From Endocalyx cinctus (Eukaryota > Ascomycota > Sordariomycetes > Amphisphaeriales > Apiosporaceae), in assembly GCA_001600455.1 (NCBI GenBank), contig BCKC01000011.1, forward strand, positions 771,835 through 835,834: 64,000 nucleotides of DNA. The letters run 5' to 3'. Positions 46,528 to 58,717 of this stretch are shown piece by piece (position 1 is the stretch's first letter; each line of letters begins with the position of its first letter). Under the pieces are notes generated by a model. The model saw only the letters and a list, made by a program, of their open reading frames with translations. It had not been told where the DNA came from and did not search any database. The translations under genes were made by a program, and so were the position numbers.

Positions 46528-48329
46528 TTTGGTGGATTATATTTTATTTTTCTGTCGCTTCCTGGCTTATTACTGTATTCTTCTTTTATTTTCAATGAAC
46601 TGAGAGATGTTCTAAAGCGAGAAGAGGACAACTACGAGCTAGTTAAATATTGCGTGCGTTAAACAAATTGCGGGGACAGAGTTTAGGTGCAGGTCACGGT
46701 ATGAACTAAGTGACCGGTCTATCTTCTCCGTCCCCTCTCCTTTCAAGTAACGTGCGACGTTGAATATCATAACAAGGGGGGAAAGCTATGCCTGGATTTC
46801 TCTATATGCGCGTCTCAAATGTGTAGTATAGATTTACAGGAAGACATGATTGGATCGGTGCTCACTGGGGTGGACCATCCCCGTCTGAATATAGACGTTG
46901 AGACATATGCATATATGTAAGGGGGTATTTTCTTTCTCCATTTAATAGCGCCCACTCCGTATCAAAGGTAGTGAAAATTTAGTAAACCATGATACCTCAT
47001 TTTCTATTACATATCAACGCCTCCAAAAGCTTATATATAACTTTATTAAATACTAGATTACTCGGGAGTCACTCAAATTACTTTCACAATTCGATTCTTT
47101 TTTATCGACTGAGGACTAATTAGCATCGTCACTATATGATGAGTTGAGCTGTATAGTATATGCTAGTAAGCTTGTACTACTTTCTGGATTCGGGTCACTT
47201 TTGTATCTACTGTATTTAACGTGATGATAAGATCTCTCGTCCGTATCATTCTTCCTCAAAGCGGGGTTAACACCAAACTTCCTCGTAGTACCTGATGAAT
47301 ATAAGTTTAGAGAACTGCGTCACTCTATGCACCTCAACTACCTGGGTATTTAAGTACATATGTGTATAAAAAGCGATATCCGGGAAAATAAAGCCGAAGT
47401 GTCTGTACTCCTTCCTGTTTCAGAAGTCTTTTTCCCGTCTGGGAAATGTTGTCACAACTAAGCCTAGATGGGTAAAAAAAGGTATCTATTCATGGAGTTT
47501 CTCTATCTACGGACGTTTCATGGGTTTTCTGTATATCATATTTACAGCTCTCAAGGGACAGAGAAGCCGAAAGTAAACCATAAGTATTATGTTAAAATCT
47601 ATCCTCATCAGAAATTCTTCTCAGCCGTGAAGCTTCTAATACCCATAGAGCTTCCCTTGAGGCGGCCTATCAGTATAGTGACTGAAGGCTCGGACGAGAT
47701 CTATCAGTTAATTACATCCTGCTTCGTTGGCTAATTTCGGAAAGTTTCTTACATTGAATACGTTCCGAGGGTTCATAATGAAAGACTAAAGCTTCATTCT
47801 AATTCCCTGGAAGTGAGCTCGACAAACTTATAGACATTATCGCCAATGACGAGACCGATAGCCAGTGCGTGAGATTAGTCTTGACTACTTCTTTAAACGA
47901 ATTCGCATTTTTGCGCATATACCTAAATAGGAGAGTAAGCAGGCAGGCAGGCAGGTAAGCCGATATGCATGCAAAATACTTTTTTCTGGCACACGGAAAT
48001 AAAAATAAAATGCATTGAGCTATTTGGAGTATATAAGAGTGCATTTGTAAGATTTTGGAGTAGGTGTCTGCATCCTCTAGATTCGTTCTGTAAATCACCA
48101 ATCACGAGTCAAATTAAGAGAAATGCCTTGTAGTCATGATTCAAATAGCATATCATTTCATGCTACTATGTAGTTAAGCTGTATATTCATGTGCAATTAT
48201 TATCATGAATATCTTTACTTCCAGTATGTTTTTCAAATCATCCCACAACGCTATCCAGGATATCATCAGCCATATTCCCGTACCAGAAGCTACTAAATTT
48301 CCTCGAGACCCCAAGTCAATGCCACAGAG
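46528..48329. other. Spacer between aldehyde dehydrogenase and F-box/ankyrin gene
   Basis: About 1.8 kb, AT-rich. A short GGCA-type run (GCAGGCAGGCAGGCAGG) lies near 47939-47956. An 88-codon plus-strand ORF at 47468-47734 begins with ATG, but its composition and lack of family give no support. Nothing else is supported. Confidence 0.6.
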
Positions 48330-50040
48330 CTACGGAAGTTGCCGAAGCCTCTCAACTATCCTCGACCTAGAACTACTAATCTTAGTCCACCACGAGTCCG
48401 GATCCGGCCTCGGATTCCACTTCGGATTCCACTCCGAATCGAACTCCGGCCCCAGCTGACCAAACCACCAGCCCTTGAGTAAGAGGTCCTCGGGGCAGCC
48501 GGCTAATTTGCCCCCGAGATTTAACCTCTTAAAGTACTCGTCCTCGGCTGGTGGCGCGCGTCTGGCTAGTAGCCTCACCATTTTGTGGGCGTCCGTGACG
48601 TCGGTGTACTGGTCGAGGATCTGTAGTGGCGTCCTTTCCCAACGATCCCTTGCCGTCGGATCCGCGCCATAACTCAGCAGGATCTGGGCGGATTTGACGT
48701 TGACGCTGTGGGGAGAACTGCACACAATATGCAGCGGTGTCCAGCTGCGGTCGTCTCTAGCGTTGGGGTCGCAACCGTGCTTGAGGAGGGTCTTGATCAC
48801 CATTGTCCGATGCTTGAAGTGGCAGACTTGGTGAAGCGGTGTAGTGTACCCGTCCTCCGTCGTGACGTCGGTTCTGGCGCCGTGCTTTATGAACAGCTTG
48901 GCGAAGTCCCAATAGCACCGTATGTCGAGATCGCAGATCATCTGGAACGCCGTGATCGGGTAATCGTTGGGTGTATATACGGCCGGGTTGATGAGGACGT
49001 TCGGGTCGGCACCGGATTTTATAAGGCCCGTTACAATTTTGACGTAGGCAGGATTGACGTCCTTATCTTCTCTCTCGGCGGACCATGCCCTTTGCCGATT
49101 TCTCCAGAATTCGTAGCTCCACAGGACGTATACCAATAGTCCTGCCTCGCTACCCCTTATGTCGTAGTCCAGCTCTGTATCTACGCCCATCCGCATGAGT
49201 CCCGTGAGAAGACTCAATCTAGCCCCCTGGAGCTTGTAATGGCAGGATGTCTCCTCGAAGATGTAGTATACGAGTTCGGCCCGCTCTTCTGGGCTAGCCT
49301 CCGATGCTAACGCAAGCATCTTCTTGGCACGGGCGTAGTTGGTGTCGCGGACATGATCGTAAAGAATGTCCCATCGTTCCAAACGGCCCACCTTAGCTCC
49401 GTACTGCAGGACGAGCTTTGTGGCAGCCACCGAAGTATTGGTGGCCATAAACAAAGGAGTCCACGGCCCGTGTCTCTCAACGGAAGCCCCGTGATCTAAC
49501 AACTTTTTGGCAAGTTGTAGATGCGAGCGCCCTTTGGAGTTCAGGCATAACACCAAAGGTGGGATACAATAGCTACCGTTTTGGAAGCCGTCGCGTAGGT
49601 TCAGTAGCGAGATCCCTTTCGCTTCAGGGTGAAACTCCAATGGTTCGGGCCAGCCAGCTAAATAATAGAACACGATTAGTAACTGTAATAGATAAAAAAT
49701 TCATATAGGAAGCGAGTGTGCTTTGAATAGCCCGAGTCAAAAAAAAAAAAAAAAAAAAAGATAACAAAACAAACATACCAAATTTTATGATCCTGTTGAA
49801 CAGGGTCATGTCTCCGGTTCGAATGGCCCACAGAAGCGACTCTCTCTTATCGTGCTTGATGTCGTTATAGAACAACTCGGGTAGCAACCGGTCGTACAAG
49901 TTGCGGCATGCTCGCGACAAAGAGGAACCGTCGGCAAGAGTCGAGAAGGAGAGGATGTTGATGAAAATCTCGTTTGGGAGATTGAGGATGTTCATGGGCG
50001 TGGTGTTGCTCAGAGCACGGTTCGGATTGGAGGACGACAT
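48330..50040 (-). CDS. F-box-like and ankyrin-repeat protein
   Basis: Minus-strand exons are 50040-49779 and 49657-48330 (intron 121 nt, phase 1, containing a T run on the coding strand), giving 529 aa. The N-terminus MNILNLPNEIFINILSFSTL, followed by ACRNLYDRLLPELFY, is a typical F-box-like helix set, which would bind Skp1 in an SCF ubiquitin ligase. The rest carries ankyrin-type repeats, clearest at KLFIKHGARTDVTTEDGYTT, LLKHGCDPNARDDRSWTPLH and ILLSYGADPTARDRWERTPL, with weaker ones before. The C-terminus is Trp/Pro-rich (SEWNPKWNPRPDPDSWW). Such F-box/ankyrin genes form large variable families in Pezizomycotina. The substrate is unknown. The splice join gives IIKFAGWPEPLEF and is well supported by the frame. 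Confidence 0.87.
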
Positions 50041-50349
50041 CTCGATTGTTTTATGTCGGATCGGCTTATAAGGTGATGCTTTTTTAATTGATGAAAAGCG
50101 AAAGAAAGGTGGGAGATGAAACCAATTACAGAAGATGGTGTAGAAGTAAAAGGATTCAGAAGGGAACAGTATGTAATTAAGTGAATATATAAGTGATCTT
50201 CTTAACTATCAGGACAAGGTTGCGACATGTTAAGCAAGGCACTTAGTGTTGTGTTCTAGGATTGATGGAAGATGGTGAGAAAGAAAAGAAAAAAGACAGA
50301 AATCTAGGTAGCTTTATATAAAACCAGGAGCGTAGTGATTGTACCCTAA

Positions 50350-50417
50350 TTCCCATTGTATTCTAATCCCCATTGTATTCTAATTCCCATTGTATTCTAA
50401 TCCCTATTGTATTTACT
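50350..50417. repeat. 17-bp minisatellite, four copies
   Basis: The unit is TTCCCATTGTATTCTAA. Units at 50350, 50367, 50384 and 50401 differ by one to a few bases; the fourth is the most divergent. Confidence 0.92.
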
Positions 50418-51222
50418 ATTGTAATTTACTAGCCTTCGTACTGGTTAAAATTTTATTGTTTACCCTATTTTGACGGTGAAAAAATGGAGTGATTATTACC
50501 TTTCGTGATTAGGACACAAAGTAGAAGCTAAAAAGGTGAGTGTCAAGTGCTGTGGCGATTTACTTTCCATTAATTAGTACCTTTAATTCACCCCATGATT
50601 TAGAAGAACATAGATTACCGCTAATCAAACATACAGGTAGTTAATGAATCCTGGTCGAAAGTGTTATTCTTAGATTACATGTTGAGGCTCTTTTACAGTG
50701 GCAAACAAAATATCACTTGTTGATCACTTAATTTATATCTAACCAGGACACAGTAGAAAATTCGTATGGAACTGTTTAATAGTAGAACTTCATGTATCAT
50801 CACCAGCATTCAATGAAGCTGTATGGATTTTGATTAGAATTAATTTATGAAATTGTGTAGCATTTATTGTTCAGTACGACAGCTTCAAATCCCCCTCTCA
50901 ACATGAAGGGAGGGATGTGAGGCTTCTTAAGGTATTATATAATGGGCTATGACTTGTTGAATAGCATGGAGTTTGAATAGGTAGTGATTTTCAGAGGCAC
51001 ATAGATTATGGACAAGAGTTATGGGAGATTTTACAATTTTTTAGATTTTATATTTGGTATTCTATGGTTTTGGCTTGGAGGTGTCAAAGTTGGCGCCATC
51101 CATCTAGCTAAGTGTTGCTTGAAGCTTTTTCTGATGAAAAGAGACGGTTTGGCATCGCGTCGAAGGAGTAGTGGAAGGTTTATATCTGTTTGTAACGGCC
51201 ATAGAAGTCATACTGATTCCTT

Positions 51223-51243
51223 CCCCCCCCCCCCCCCCCCCCC
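51223..51243. repeat. Poly-C tract, 21 nt
   Basis: Uninterrupted C run flanked by ATTCCTT and TAAAATC. The length of such a run is uncertain in most assemblies. Confidence 0.9.
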
Positions 51244-53201
51244 TAAAATCATATAAAGGCGTATAACTTAGTGATTGTAGACCGCCTTAAGAAATCTGTT
51301 ATGCAAGCAGCGGATCGCGACGGAATTCATAAATAAGCGTATGAAGTAGCAGATGATTATTAATGATCTCTAGTATAACAAAAATCAAATATAGCTGGGT
51401 TTATACAGCTCACAGGGGAAACCAGGAGGGTGTTATTATAAATTGTAGCAAAATGAGAGGATTTCCGTTCGGTTCGCAAGTTCATACATACACACGCAAA
51501 TACCATACAATGCCGATGTAGACTATTTTACTCTATTTTATAAGCTCCAGAGACTGACAGAGATTTTATTATTTGCATTGTAGTATCGATCACGTGATCA
51601 ATGGGTGCTATTAGCAGCAACCCGATTAATGAGCATCCGCCTTGATTTGTTAACTATGTAAAGTCGGATTTCATCACATGTAATTCATTGTAAATATACT
51701 GAGTCATAACCATGTGGATATCCCAATCGGGTCGATCTACAGTAGCTGCAAAGTATCAATAACTGACGATGATTGGAGGTAGATCAAGAATCCTGTAGGA
51801 AGATCAAGCACTGGCCTGACCGTGAATCTTATTAGGGAATGAATGTATCCATTGTCATCTTACCTTCTTGCCTGATTAGTACACATAAATGATGAATTAT
51901 TACTATGAGTCCTGTGCTCAAATTTTCCTCGTCAGATTTAACATGTTTATTCCGTTTATAGCGGGCACGGGAACATATCAGCCCTGGTGGGACTACTCCT
52001 CGCAATAGTAGAGACTCGAATCACTAGAAGGCAGATAATGAGGCGGTCAATAAGTTAAAACGAATCCGAATTGAATGACACCCCCAATATTATCTAAAGA
52101 GGGGTTTCTTCACACTCGTTGCCTCGGTAGGATATCATGAAAAATTCGTCTTTTTGCTTTTCTTTTGTCTTGGCAATCCACTATTTTGAAGTTAGGGGTT
52201 TGGGCAGTATATATATATTTTTTCATGGCTTTGGCTGCCCGAGCACACGAGCACCATGCGATGCGATTTCTGATTCCTATATTATAACCAAAATCTGACA
52301 ATCCCGTTGATCGCAAAACAAGACAGGTAATGCCGTCGGTGCCGTTTTATGCCATCTCATAAGCTTCTCGTTTCTCGGAGGCGTACTTAAGACGAGGGGT
52401 GTTTCGAAAAGATCCCTGTCGCGCCCCGTAAACCCCGTTCGTAGGTGTCAGCTGATTCGCTGGATTGAGGCTCATAAAGCCCCTGAATAAGCATTTATCG
52501 TCCTTTTTTCTTCCCGCTGTCCACTAAATAATAATGGAGTGGGGACATATAGTGTTGCTCGAGCTTAAAAACCGGAGTTGTCAGTGGAATAGCAAAAGAA
52601 GGACTGCGAAAACTCCATGAGGAGGTGAGCTGAACCCATGTTTAAAACTTATTTGACAGCATTATATCTGGTAATATCTGGCAATATCTCATAATATAGA
52701 TTCCTCTTTCAGATGGAATAACCAATTAAAACAAAAAGTAGCAAACAATGAGTAAGCATGGACGGGATAAACTTCTTAGTATCTAGCATATAGTTGTATC
52801 AGGGGACTCCTGAGAAGATTTAGCCGGATCACGTACATTCCGGGCGAGTAAATGAGCATCATAGTGTTCGATCGCCGTCCAGGTCCATCAACAGTCGATT
52901 TACTGTGATTGTCATAAGATACATTAATTTAAAAAAAAAAAAAATCGATCGTCTTATGATTCTTATATATGATTGCACATCCGCAGATCATATCTCGGTT
53001 CTTCTTTCTTTTTCTCTATCACGCAATTCACGGTAATACGCTAGTCGTTCCTTTTCATCTTCGCTTCTTTTATTTCAAACTTTAGTCAGTCCTTTGATAG
53101 GCTTTTGGTTCTATTCGCTCTTTTGCTTCTGGAAAGCCTATAATATACATTTTTATTACATTCTTTTTAGTTATTTAACTTTTAATAATACCTTTTTGAA
53201 A

Positions 53202-54203
53202 ATGAAGTTTTATCAGACTTGTGTGGCCCTCATGGGTGTTGCTTCCCTGGTTTCCGCAGGTGAGAAAAACCAAAGCGATTGACATGGCGTGATGCGATGA
53301 CTCAATGCTAACTTGACTTATAGATAGCTATGATGCAGGTGTTGGCCGGAGACAGCTCAAGTGGAGATCGCGAGCTCAGAAGCGTTCTCCCCTCACCATT
53401 CAGCAGAACATCCAAGAGACGAACATCATCGTCGTGGAAGACAACCAAGCACAAGTAGATGCTCTCACCCAATTGGCTGAGCAGCAGTTCGCTCAACTTG
53501 TCCAAGCCGAGGTTGCCCTCGTCAACCAGCTGCAAACTATCAAGGACAACATTCGAGTGAACCATTTCAAATCTCGCTTTTCTCAAGCCGTAAGTAATTA
53601 TCTTTTGATATTGCTATATGGATATGCAAATAAGCACGTAGACTAACTGTGAGAAATTGCGCACAGAACACCGTCGTTGTCACAGTAACAACTCTTGTCG
53701 ATGCGAGACAGAACCAGGGTAACCAGAACCGATACCTGGTGAACCAGCTCCTCGCCGACAACGGCAAGCAAGACCAGGAGATCACCGTGATGGTATCCGA
53801 CGCTGCGACGATGACCATCGGCGCGACCGCGACGGCGAGCGGAGCGCAAGCCAGCGCCGTCACCGCCCCGACCGGTATACCGCAGCTCGCGGTCGCGGAC
53901 CCGAACGCGCCGTTCGGGCAGCTGAACCAGACCGTGATCCTGCAGCCCGGCGTCGCGGCCCCGAGCATCGACCTCGTCTTCGCCGACCCGGCCGCCATCA
54001 TCCTGCCGAACCAGAACAACCTCTTCGTCGAGAGCACCGATACCTTCCTCCAGGACTGCGGCTTCTACCAGTCGAACGGGAACGCCTTCGCGAACTTGCT
54101 CACTCAGACTTTCACCTCCTTCGAGCAGATCAACATCGGTGGTCAGACGGTTTCCATTATTAAGCAGCAGCAGGCGCCGGCCATCGTTCCGGTAGTAGTG
54201 TAA
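53202..54203 (+). CDS. Secreted protein of unknown function with dibasic site
   Basis: Exons are 53202-53259, 53324-53589 and 53667-54203 (introns 64 and 77 nt), giving 286 aa. The N-terminus MKFYQTCVALMGVASLVSA is a clear signal peptide, and the first intron falls at its cleavage site. A basic stretch follows (GRRQLKWRSRAQKR) ending in KR, a possible Kex2 site. The mature protein is Gln/Asn/Val-rich: an amphipathic helical part (QVDALTQLAEQQFAQLVQAE), then beta-like sequence (TVVVTVTTLVDARQNQGNQN) and an Ala/Thr-rich centre. One Cys remains in FLQDCGFYQ, and the end is IVPVVV. I recognise no named family; it resembles conserved fungal secreted or cell-wall-associated proteins. The third exon is much GC-richer than the first two. 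Confidence 0.87.
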
Positions 54204-54259
54204 GGGTTGGGTGGAGATAAGCTCTCGCCCGGAGCGGCTGCGAGTGTCAATTTCTTATG

Positions 54260-54261
<2 letters not shown>

Positions 54262-54291
<30 letters not shown>
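54262..54291. repeat. Poly-T tract, 30 nt
   Basis: Uninterrupted T run about 60 bases downstream of the secreted-protein stop codon. Confidence 0.93.
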
Positions 54292-54292
<1 letters not shown>

Positions 54293-55211
54293 TAACAGAT
54301 CCTTTTGTATTTTATTCCCGATCAAAATATCCGGCGCGGGGTGGTCGGGTGTGATACCCAATTTAGGAGTAGGTGCTGGAGTATGCTTACGTTGAATTAA
54401 AATTTATACAATCATGCAGATTTAGTTGCTAGCTGGTATAAGGGGTAAATAGGCGCTACGGTCCTGATTTAGAGGGCAGCTAACAGCGCTAAAGCGCTAT
54501 TAGTTGTCCACTAAATGAGAGGTTTCAGCCCATCTAATAATGACTAAAACATGCTGCATACCAACTTACATACTTAAGTAGGCAAACGTAGCTTGATTCT
54601 CATAGTACCTAGTGACGCTGTATTGAGCTTATTGTAAGCAGCTAAACTTGTATCCAAGCAGCCAAAGTGCTGGTAGTTGTTTACGCATCCGTTCTTATGC
54701 GTGTCATATTTTGGTCACAGCCCTACCGGACAGAGCAGGTGAGCTAAATTTCCATAAATAATCGCTGGCCCCCGCTTGAAGGTATGTATTATGTCATCGT
54801 TCTAACCCGTCATCCCAGCGCGCATGTCGTGTGTCACGGCGTTAATAATCCATAACATGAAATATAAATATATATATAAATATATATATATGTATGCAGC
54901 TCACATGGAGAGAAAGGTTTGAGTTTTTATTTCTTCCCTTCAGTTTTTCTTTTCCATAACATTACAAATGCTTTAATACCAATGAATAATTTTCTTGTGT
55001 CCTGAGTAAGGCACTCGGCGCAACCCCCTATTTTGTTCGTTAAGAAGTTTTGAAATCTTAGAAGAGACCCACTGACTGAAACGGTGCGTGATACGATGTA
55101 CAGTGATTCCGGTCCTTCATCTTTTTCCATTCTAGAATCTCGTTGTCTCTCTCAAGTCGAGGTCTCTCAGATTGACGGTTGAGGTAAACGGGTAGGGTTG
55201 ATACTTAAAAT

Positions 55212-55289
55212 TAACGATTAAGACTAACGATTAAGACTAACGATCAAGATTAACGATCAAGATTAACGATCAAGATTAACAGTTAAGGT
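55212..55289. repeat. 13-bp minisatellite, six copies
   Basis: The units TAACGATTAAGAC (two copies), TAACGATCAAGAT (three copies) and TAACAGTTAAGGT (one copy) are joined without gaps. A partial TAACCGTTA follows. Confidence 0.92.
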
Positions 55290-55935
55290 TAACCGTTATG
55301 TATGCGTAACGTAAGTTGAGGTTGAGAGCACGATTTTCTGACTGGCGGGAATATGGAAATTTCTGGCGTGACAAGAAAATAAATATATGCATATTACAAA
55401 TGTGATGTAAGCACTAGTTAGCTATAGATTCGTCCATCGTGTTTGATCTTCCAATCGGCATATTTTTATTCTAATGAGCTGCTTATCTGTGTATATGGAG
55501 ATAATCGCTTTTTTACTTATTTATATGGGAATAGTCGCTTATTTGATCAATGAAAGGGCGTGACTTAGTGTCGTATTCGCATTATATGGCAGGAAGACTG
55601 GAACGGTGCGATAGTAGTGCAATCTGGATCTATTTGCCACTGGCTGAAGAGAATGTCACAAGACGCCGAATAAATAACGCCCAAAGGCCCGTTGTACAAA
55701 ACCAGAATGCCACATTTTTCTACATAACTATCATACTTCCCCGTCCTCATCCGAAATTTAACACCCGTGTCTGAGTCTCTGCGGTTGTTCTATCCAATCC
55801 GGCACCAGAAATTAGTTCGTTTGAAAACACCACTCTCGTGGCTTGATTAAGACTTAGACACTTCGGAGGGCTGCAATATCACCTCCTGTTCTAATTATCT
55901 ATTAGATACAACAACAGCAAAAGCATTTTCCAAAA

Positions 55936-58078
55936 ATGATGGACGTTTCATCGCTATCAATCCTCCTTGGTATAATCATAGCCATTGCATATATCAGACG
56001 CAGACTGATGGTCCTATTGTTTAATAATGCCAAACACCTTCCACTACCACCCGGCCCGAGAGGTCTCCCTTTCATTGGCAATGTAAACGACCTCCCCAAG
56101 CCAGGTGTTTATGAAGCTGATCACTGGTGGAAACATAAAAGTCTTTACGGTTTGTTACTTCCATGTATCTATTAATCACGCACACTTACCGTTTACACAG
56201 TCATGGGAAGTGATAAATTTTACTGACCGTTAGTATTGTCAATCATCTATAGGCCCTATCAGCTCTATTACGGTCACAGGTCAAACTATAATTATTGTTA
56301 ATGACGCAAATATTGCATTTGAGCTGCTTGAGAACCGGTCGGTGAAATACTCATCGAGACCAACTATGGTCTTTGCTGGCGAGATGTACGTATTAAAGAT
56401 GGAGATTCCCCGCGATGTTAGGAACTCAATCATAATTGGTTTTATACTGTTTTGACATGATACTATCCAAATATATAGCTGATACTTATTGGTGTTATAT
56501 AGGATAGGATGGGAGGAATCTCCCGCGTTCACGTCGTATCATAATCCTCGTTTTCGAACTCATCGAAAAAACATGAGTCGTATCATTGGATCAAAATCAG
56601 CTATCTCGCAATTCCATTCGATACAGGAAGCTGAAATGAGTCATTTTCTACTCCATCTTCTCGACAGTCCCGAAAAATTCGAGGTTCATAATAAAAAGTG
56701 AGTCTCTATCCTGTACATGTTCTCTCCCCGATACCCCAAGTAACTCGTGTTGCTACGGACTGGCTCATTAACCAACTCGTTTAGAATGATAGGATCTATA
56801 GTCGTGAGAATCGCTTATAACTATTCTCCGGAGCCTCATGAAGATGATATTTTGATCGAAATGGTCAACGAGGCCATGAAAAACTTCTCAAATGACGCAA
56901 GACCGGCGGCGTGGATGGTCGATGTCTTTCCTTTTTGTAAGAACAAAAGCTACATCTATCTACTTACGGCAAATTAGCGTCAAAAATCTGATTATCGGCA
57001 GTGAGATATCTTCCAGAATGGCTTCCCGGGACCAGATTCAAGAAAATAGCTCGGCAACGTCGAACAGAGCTGATGGAAGTGTTAGAAAGACCAGCTGCCT
57101 TTGTCGAATATCGGAGGGCCCAAGGCAAGGATAATTCATCGTTCATGTCTCAATTACTAGATGCCGGTGAATCGACGCCGGATGAAAAATCCACGAATCA
57201 ATGGTCAGCGGGAGCTTTCTACCTGGCCGGAGCTGATACGGTATGCCTTTGATGAACACCCATATCTCTCTCATGCTGTTTTACTTAATACTGGCTGGTT
57301 GATGGTGCTAATGTTTTTCAATAGACTGTGGCCGGAGTATCCTGGTTCTTCTTAGCTATGACGATGTACCCCGAGGCACAGCGCAAGGCACAAGAAGAAA
57401 TTGACCGAGTAATAGGTCGGGATAGGCTCCCATCTATGGCCGATCGCGAAAATCTGCCATACGTGTCGGCCTTAGTTAAGGAAGTTCTCAGACGGTATTC
57501 TATTGCACCCTTAAATCTGCCCCACGAATCTTCCGAGGATGACATCTTTAACGGTTATTTCATACCGAAGGGTTCCATACTGATGGCAAACATTCGGTAT
57601 GTTACATAAGGATACATTCTGTCTCAACTTTTACTTTTTCTTCGGATACCTAATATTATATATCATAATCGACTTTAGGCACTTCACGCTAGATCCAGAG
57701 ATATATAGGGACCCCACGGCTTTCAAACCAGAGCGTTTTCTCGCGACGGACGGGCACGAACCCGAGATGAACCCGACCCGATTCGTATTCGGCTTCGGGC
57801 GCAGGATCTGCCCCGGTCGCGTATTGGCCGAGAGCACTTTATACCTGGCTATGGCGCAGTGTCTTGCCGTGTTCGATATCAGCAAGAAGAAGACTATAGA
57901 CGGCAAAGATATCGAACCGATCGTCAATGCTGGTCCAGGTGTCATCAGTCATCCAGAGCCGTTTGAAAAGGTCATTAAGCCAAGGTCAGCCCATCACGAG
58001 AAGATGATAAGGGCGCTCGAGAAGGTGTATCCGTGGCAGGATAGCGACAGCAAGGCTCTTACAAGCTTGGTTTACTAG
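55936..58078 (+). CDS. Cytochrome P450 monooxygenase, seven exons
   Basis: Exons are 55936-56149, 56253-56385, 56503-56697, 56785-56936, 57002-57240, 57325-57596 and 57679-58078 (introns 65-117 nt), giving 534 aa. Landmarks in order: N-terminal anchor (LSILLGIIIAIAYI), hinge HLPLPPGPRGLPFIGNV, IGWEESPAFTSYHNPRFRTH, I-helix AGADT-TVAG split by an intron at about residue 312, ExxR in VKEVLRRYS, PTAFKPERFL, and the haem loop FVFGFGRRICPG (about 436-447). The pattern resembles the fungal O-methylsterigmatocystin-oxidoreductase-like P450 group, whose members have diverse substrates, so no reaction is assigned. It lies 9.4 kb from the aldehyde dehydrogenase with two unrelated-looking genes between. 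Each join is fixed by phase and motif. The first of two ATGs is used. Confidence 0.92.
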
Positions 58079-58520
58079 GTCATTGCTGAGTAGCTAAGCG
58101 AGAGTTTGGAACAAACTGTTTATTCTTTTGAACACTTTTATCTTTCACTCAATCATATACCTCCAAAATACTTTTTATGGTCAGTAGTATAGAACATATT
58201 ATCCCAGTAAAAAGGCGGACATGAAAAATGCATGTCAAGATATTAAATTTTGGTGTAACCAGATAGTATTGAGAAAGCTGTTGGTGAATTCCTCTTGCTT
58301 CATAGACCCTATTCGGAGCATTACCTCTTGGGTAATTAGAGGACAATGATTTGTAAAAGAAGTAACTAGCAATGATTTTTCTCAATCCTTCACCACAAAA
58401 CAAATGTCGCCAAAAGAGTGATACATGATCAAGTCAGTAATCAATTTGAGTCCTCATCCATTTACACGATAACTAATGCCGAGTAAGTATAATTTCCCAG
58501 CTCCTTCAGTTATGCCATAG
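58079..58520. other. Convergent spacer between P450 and small secreted-peptide gene
   Basis: About 440 bases of AT-rich sequence with no supported gene. The minus-strand frame at 58149-58403 has no coding look. Confidence 0.6.
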
Positions 58521-58717
58521 TTAAACCTGCGGTGGAGGTGCAACTTTGCAGCATTCGTTATCCGTCCATTCTTGGACATCTTCATCAACTAGATACAGAA
58601 AATGGGTCAAATTCATTATTTTTTGTGGAGATACAAAAGAAGTTTCAGCTTACTGGGAGCAGCCACGGTAACCGTGAAGGCAAGAGCTAAAATAGCGAGG
58701 ATGGGCTTGAAGTTCAT
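58521..58717 (-). CDS. Small secreted peptide, 43 aa
   Basis: Two minus-strand exons, 58717-58654 and 58588-58521, are joined across a 65-nt intron (CCCA|GTAAGC...ATCTAG|TTGATG, phase 1). The product starts with a signal peptide (MNFKPILAILALAFTVTVAA) and ends with a short acidic mature part (PIDEDVQEWTDNECCKVAP, then a PPQV end) containing a vicinal Cys pair. A TATAAAT sequence lies about 140 bases upstream (58855-58861). Canonical splice sites, an intron right at the signal cleavage region and frame closure support a real gene despite its size. There is no CAAX box or repeated pheromone core, so it is not an obvious mating pheromone. Possible roles include a secreted signal or effector-like peptide, but this is inference only. 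Confidence 0.68.

Larger units (their letters stand above)
50041..53201. other. 3.2-kb gene-free spacer with tandem repeats
   Basis: AT-rich. It contains a 17-bp tandem repeat at 50350-50417, a 21-C run at 51223-51243 and an A run near 52931-52944. The plus-strand ORF at 51008-51256 spans the C run and is not supported. No gene seen. Confidence 0.65.
54204..55935. other. Spacer with poly-T and 13-bp repeats
   Basis: Contains a 30-T run (54262-54291), a TA-rich low-complexity stretch (about 54860-54893) and a 13-bp minisatellite (55212-55289). Short open frames at 54927-55130 and 55550-55774 have no coding support. Confidence 0.65.
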
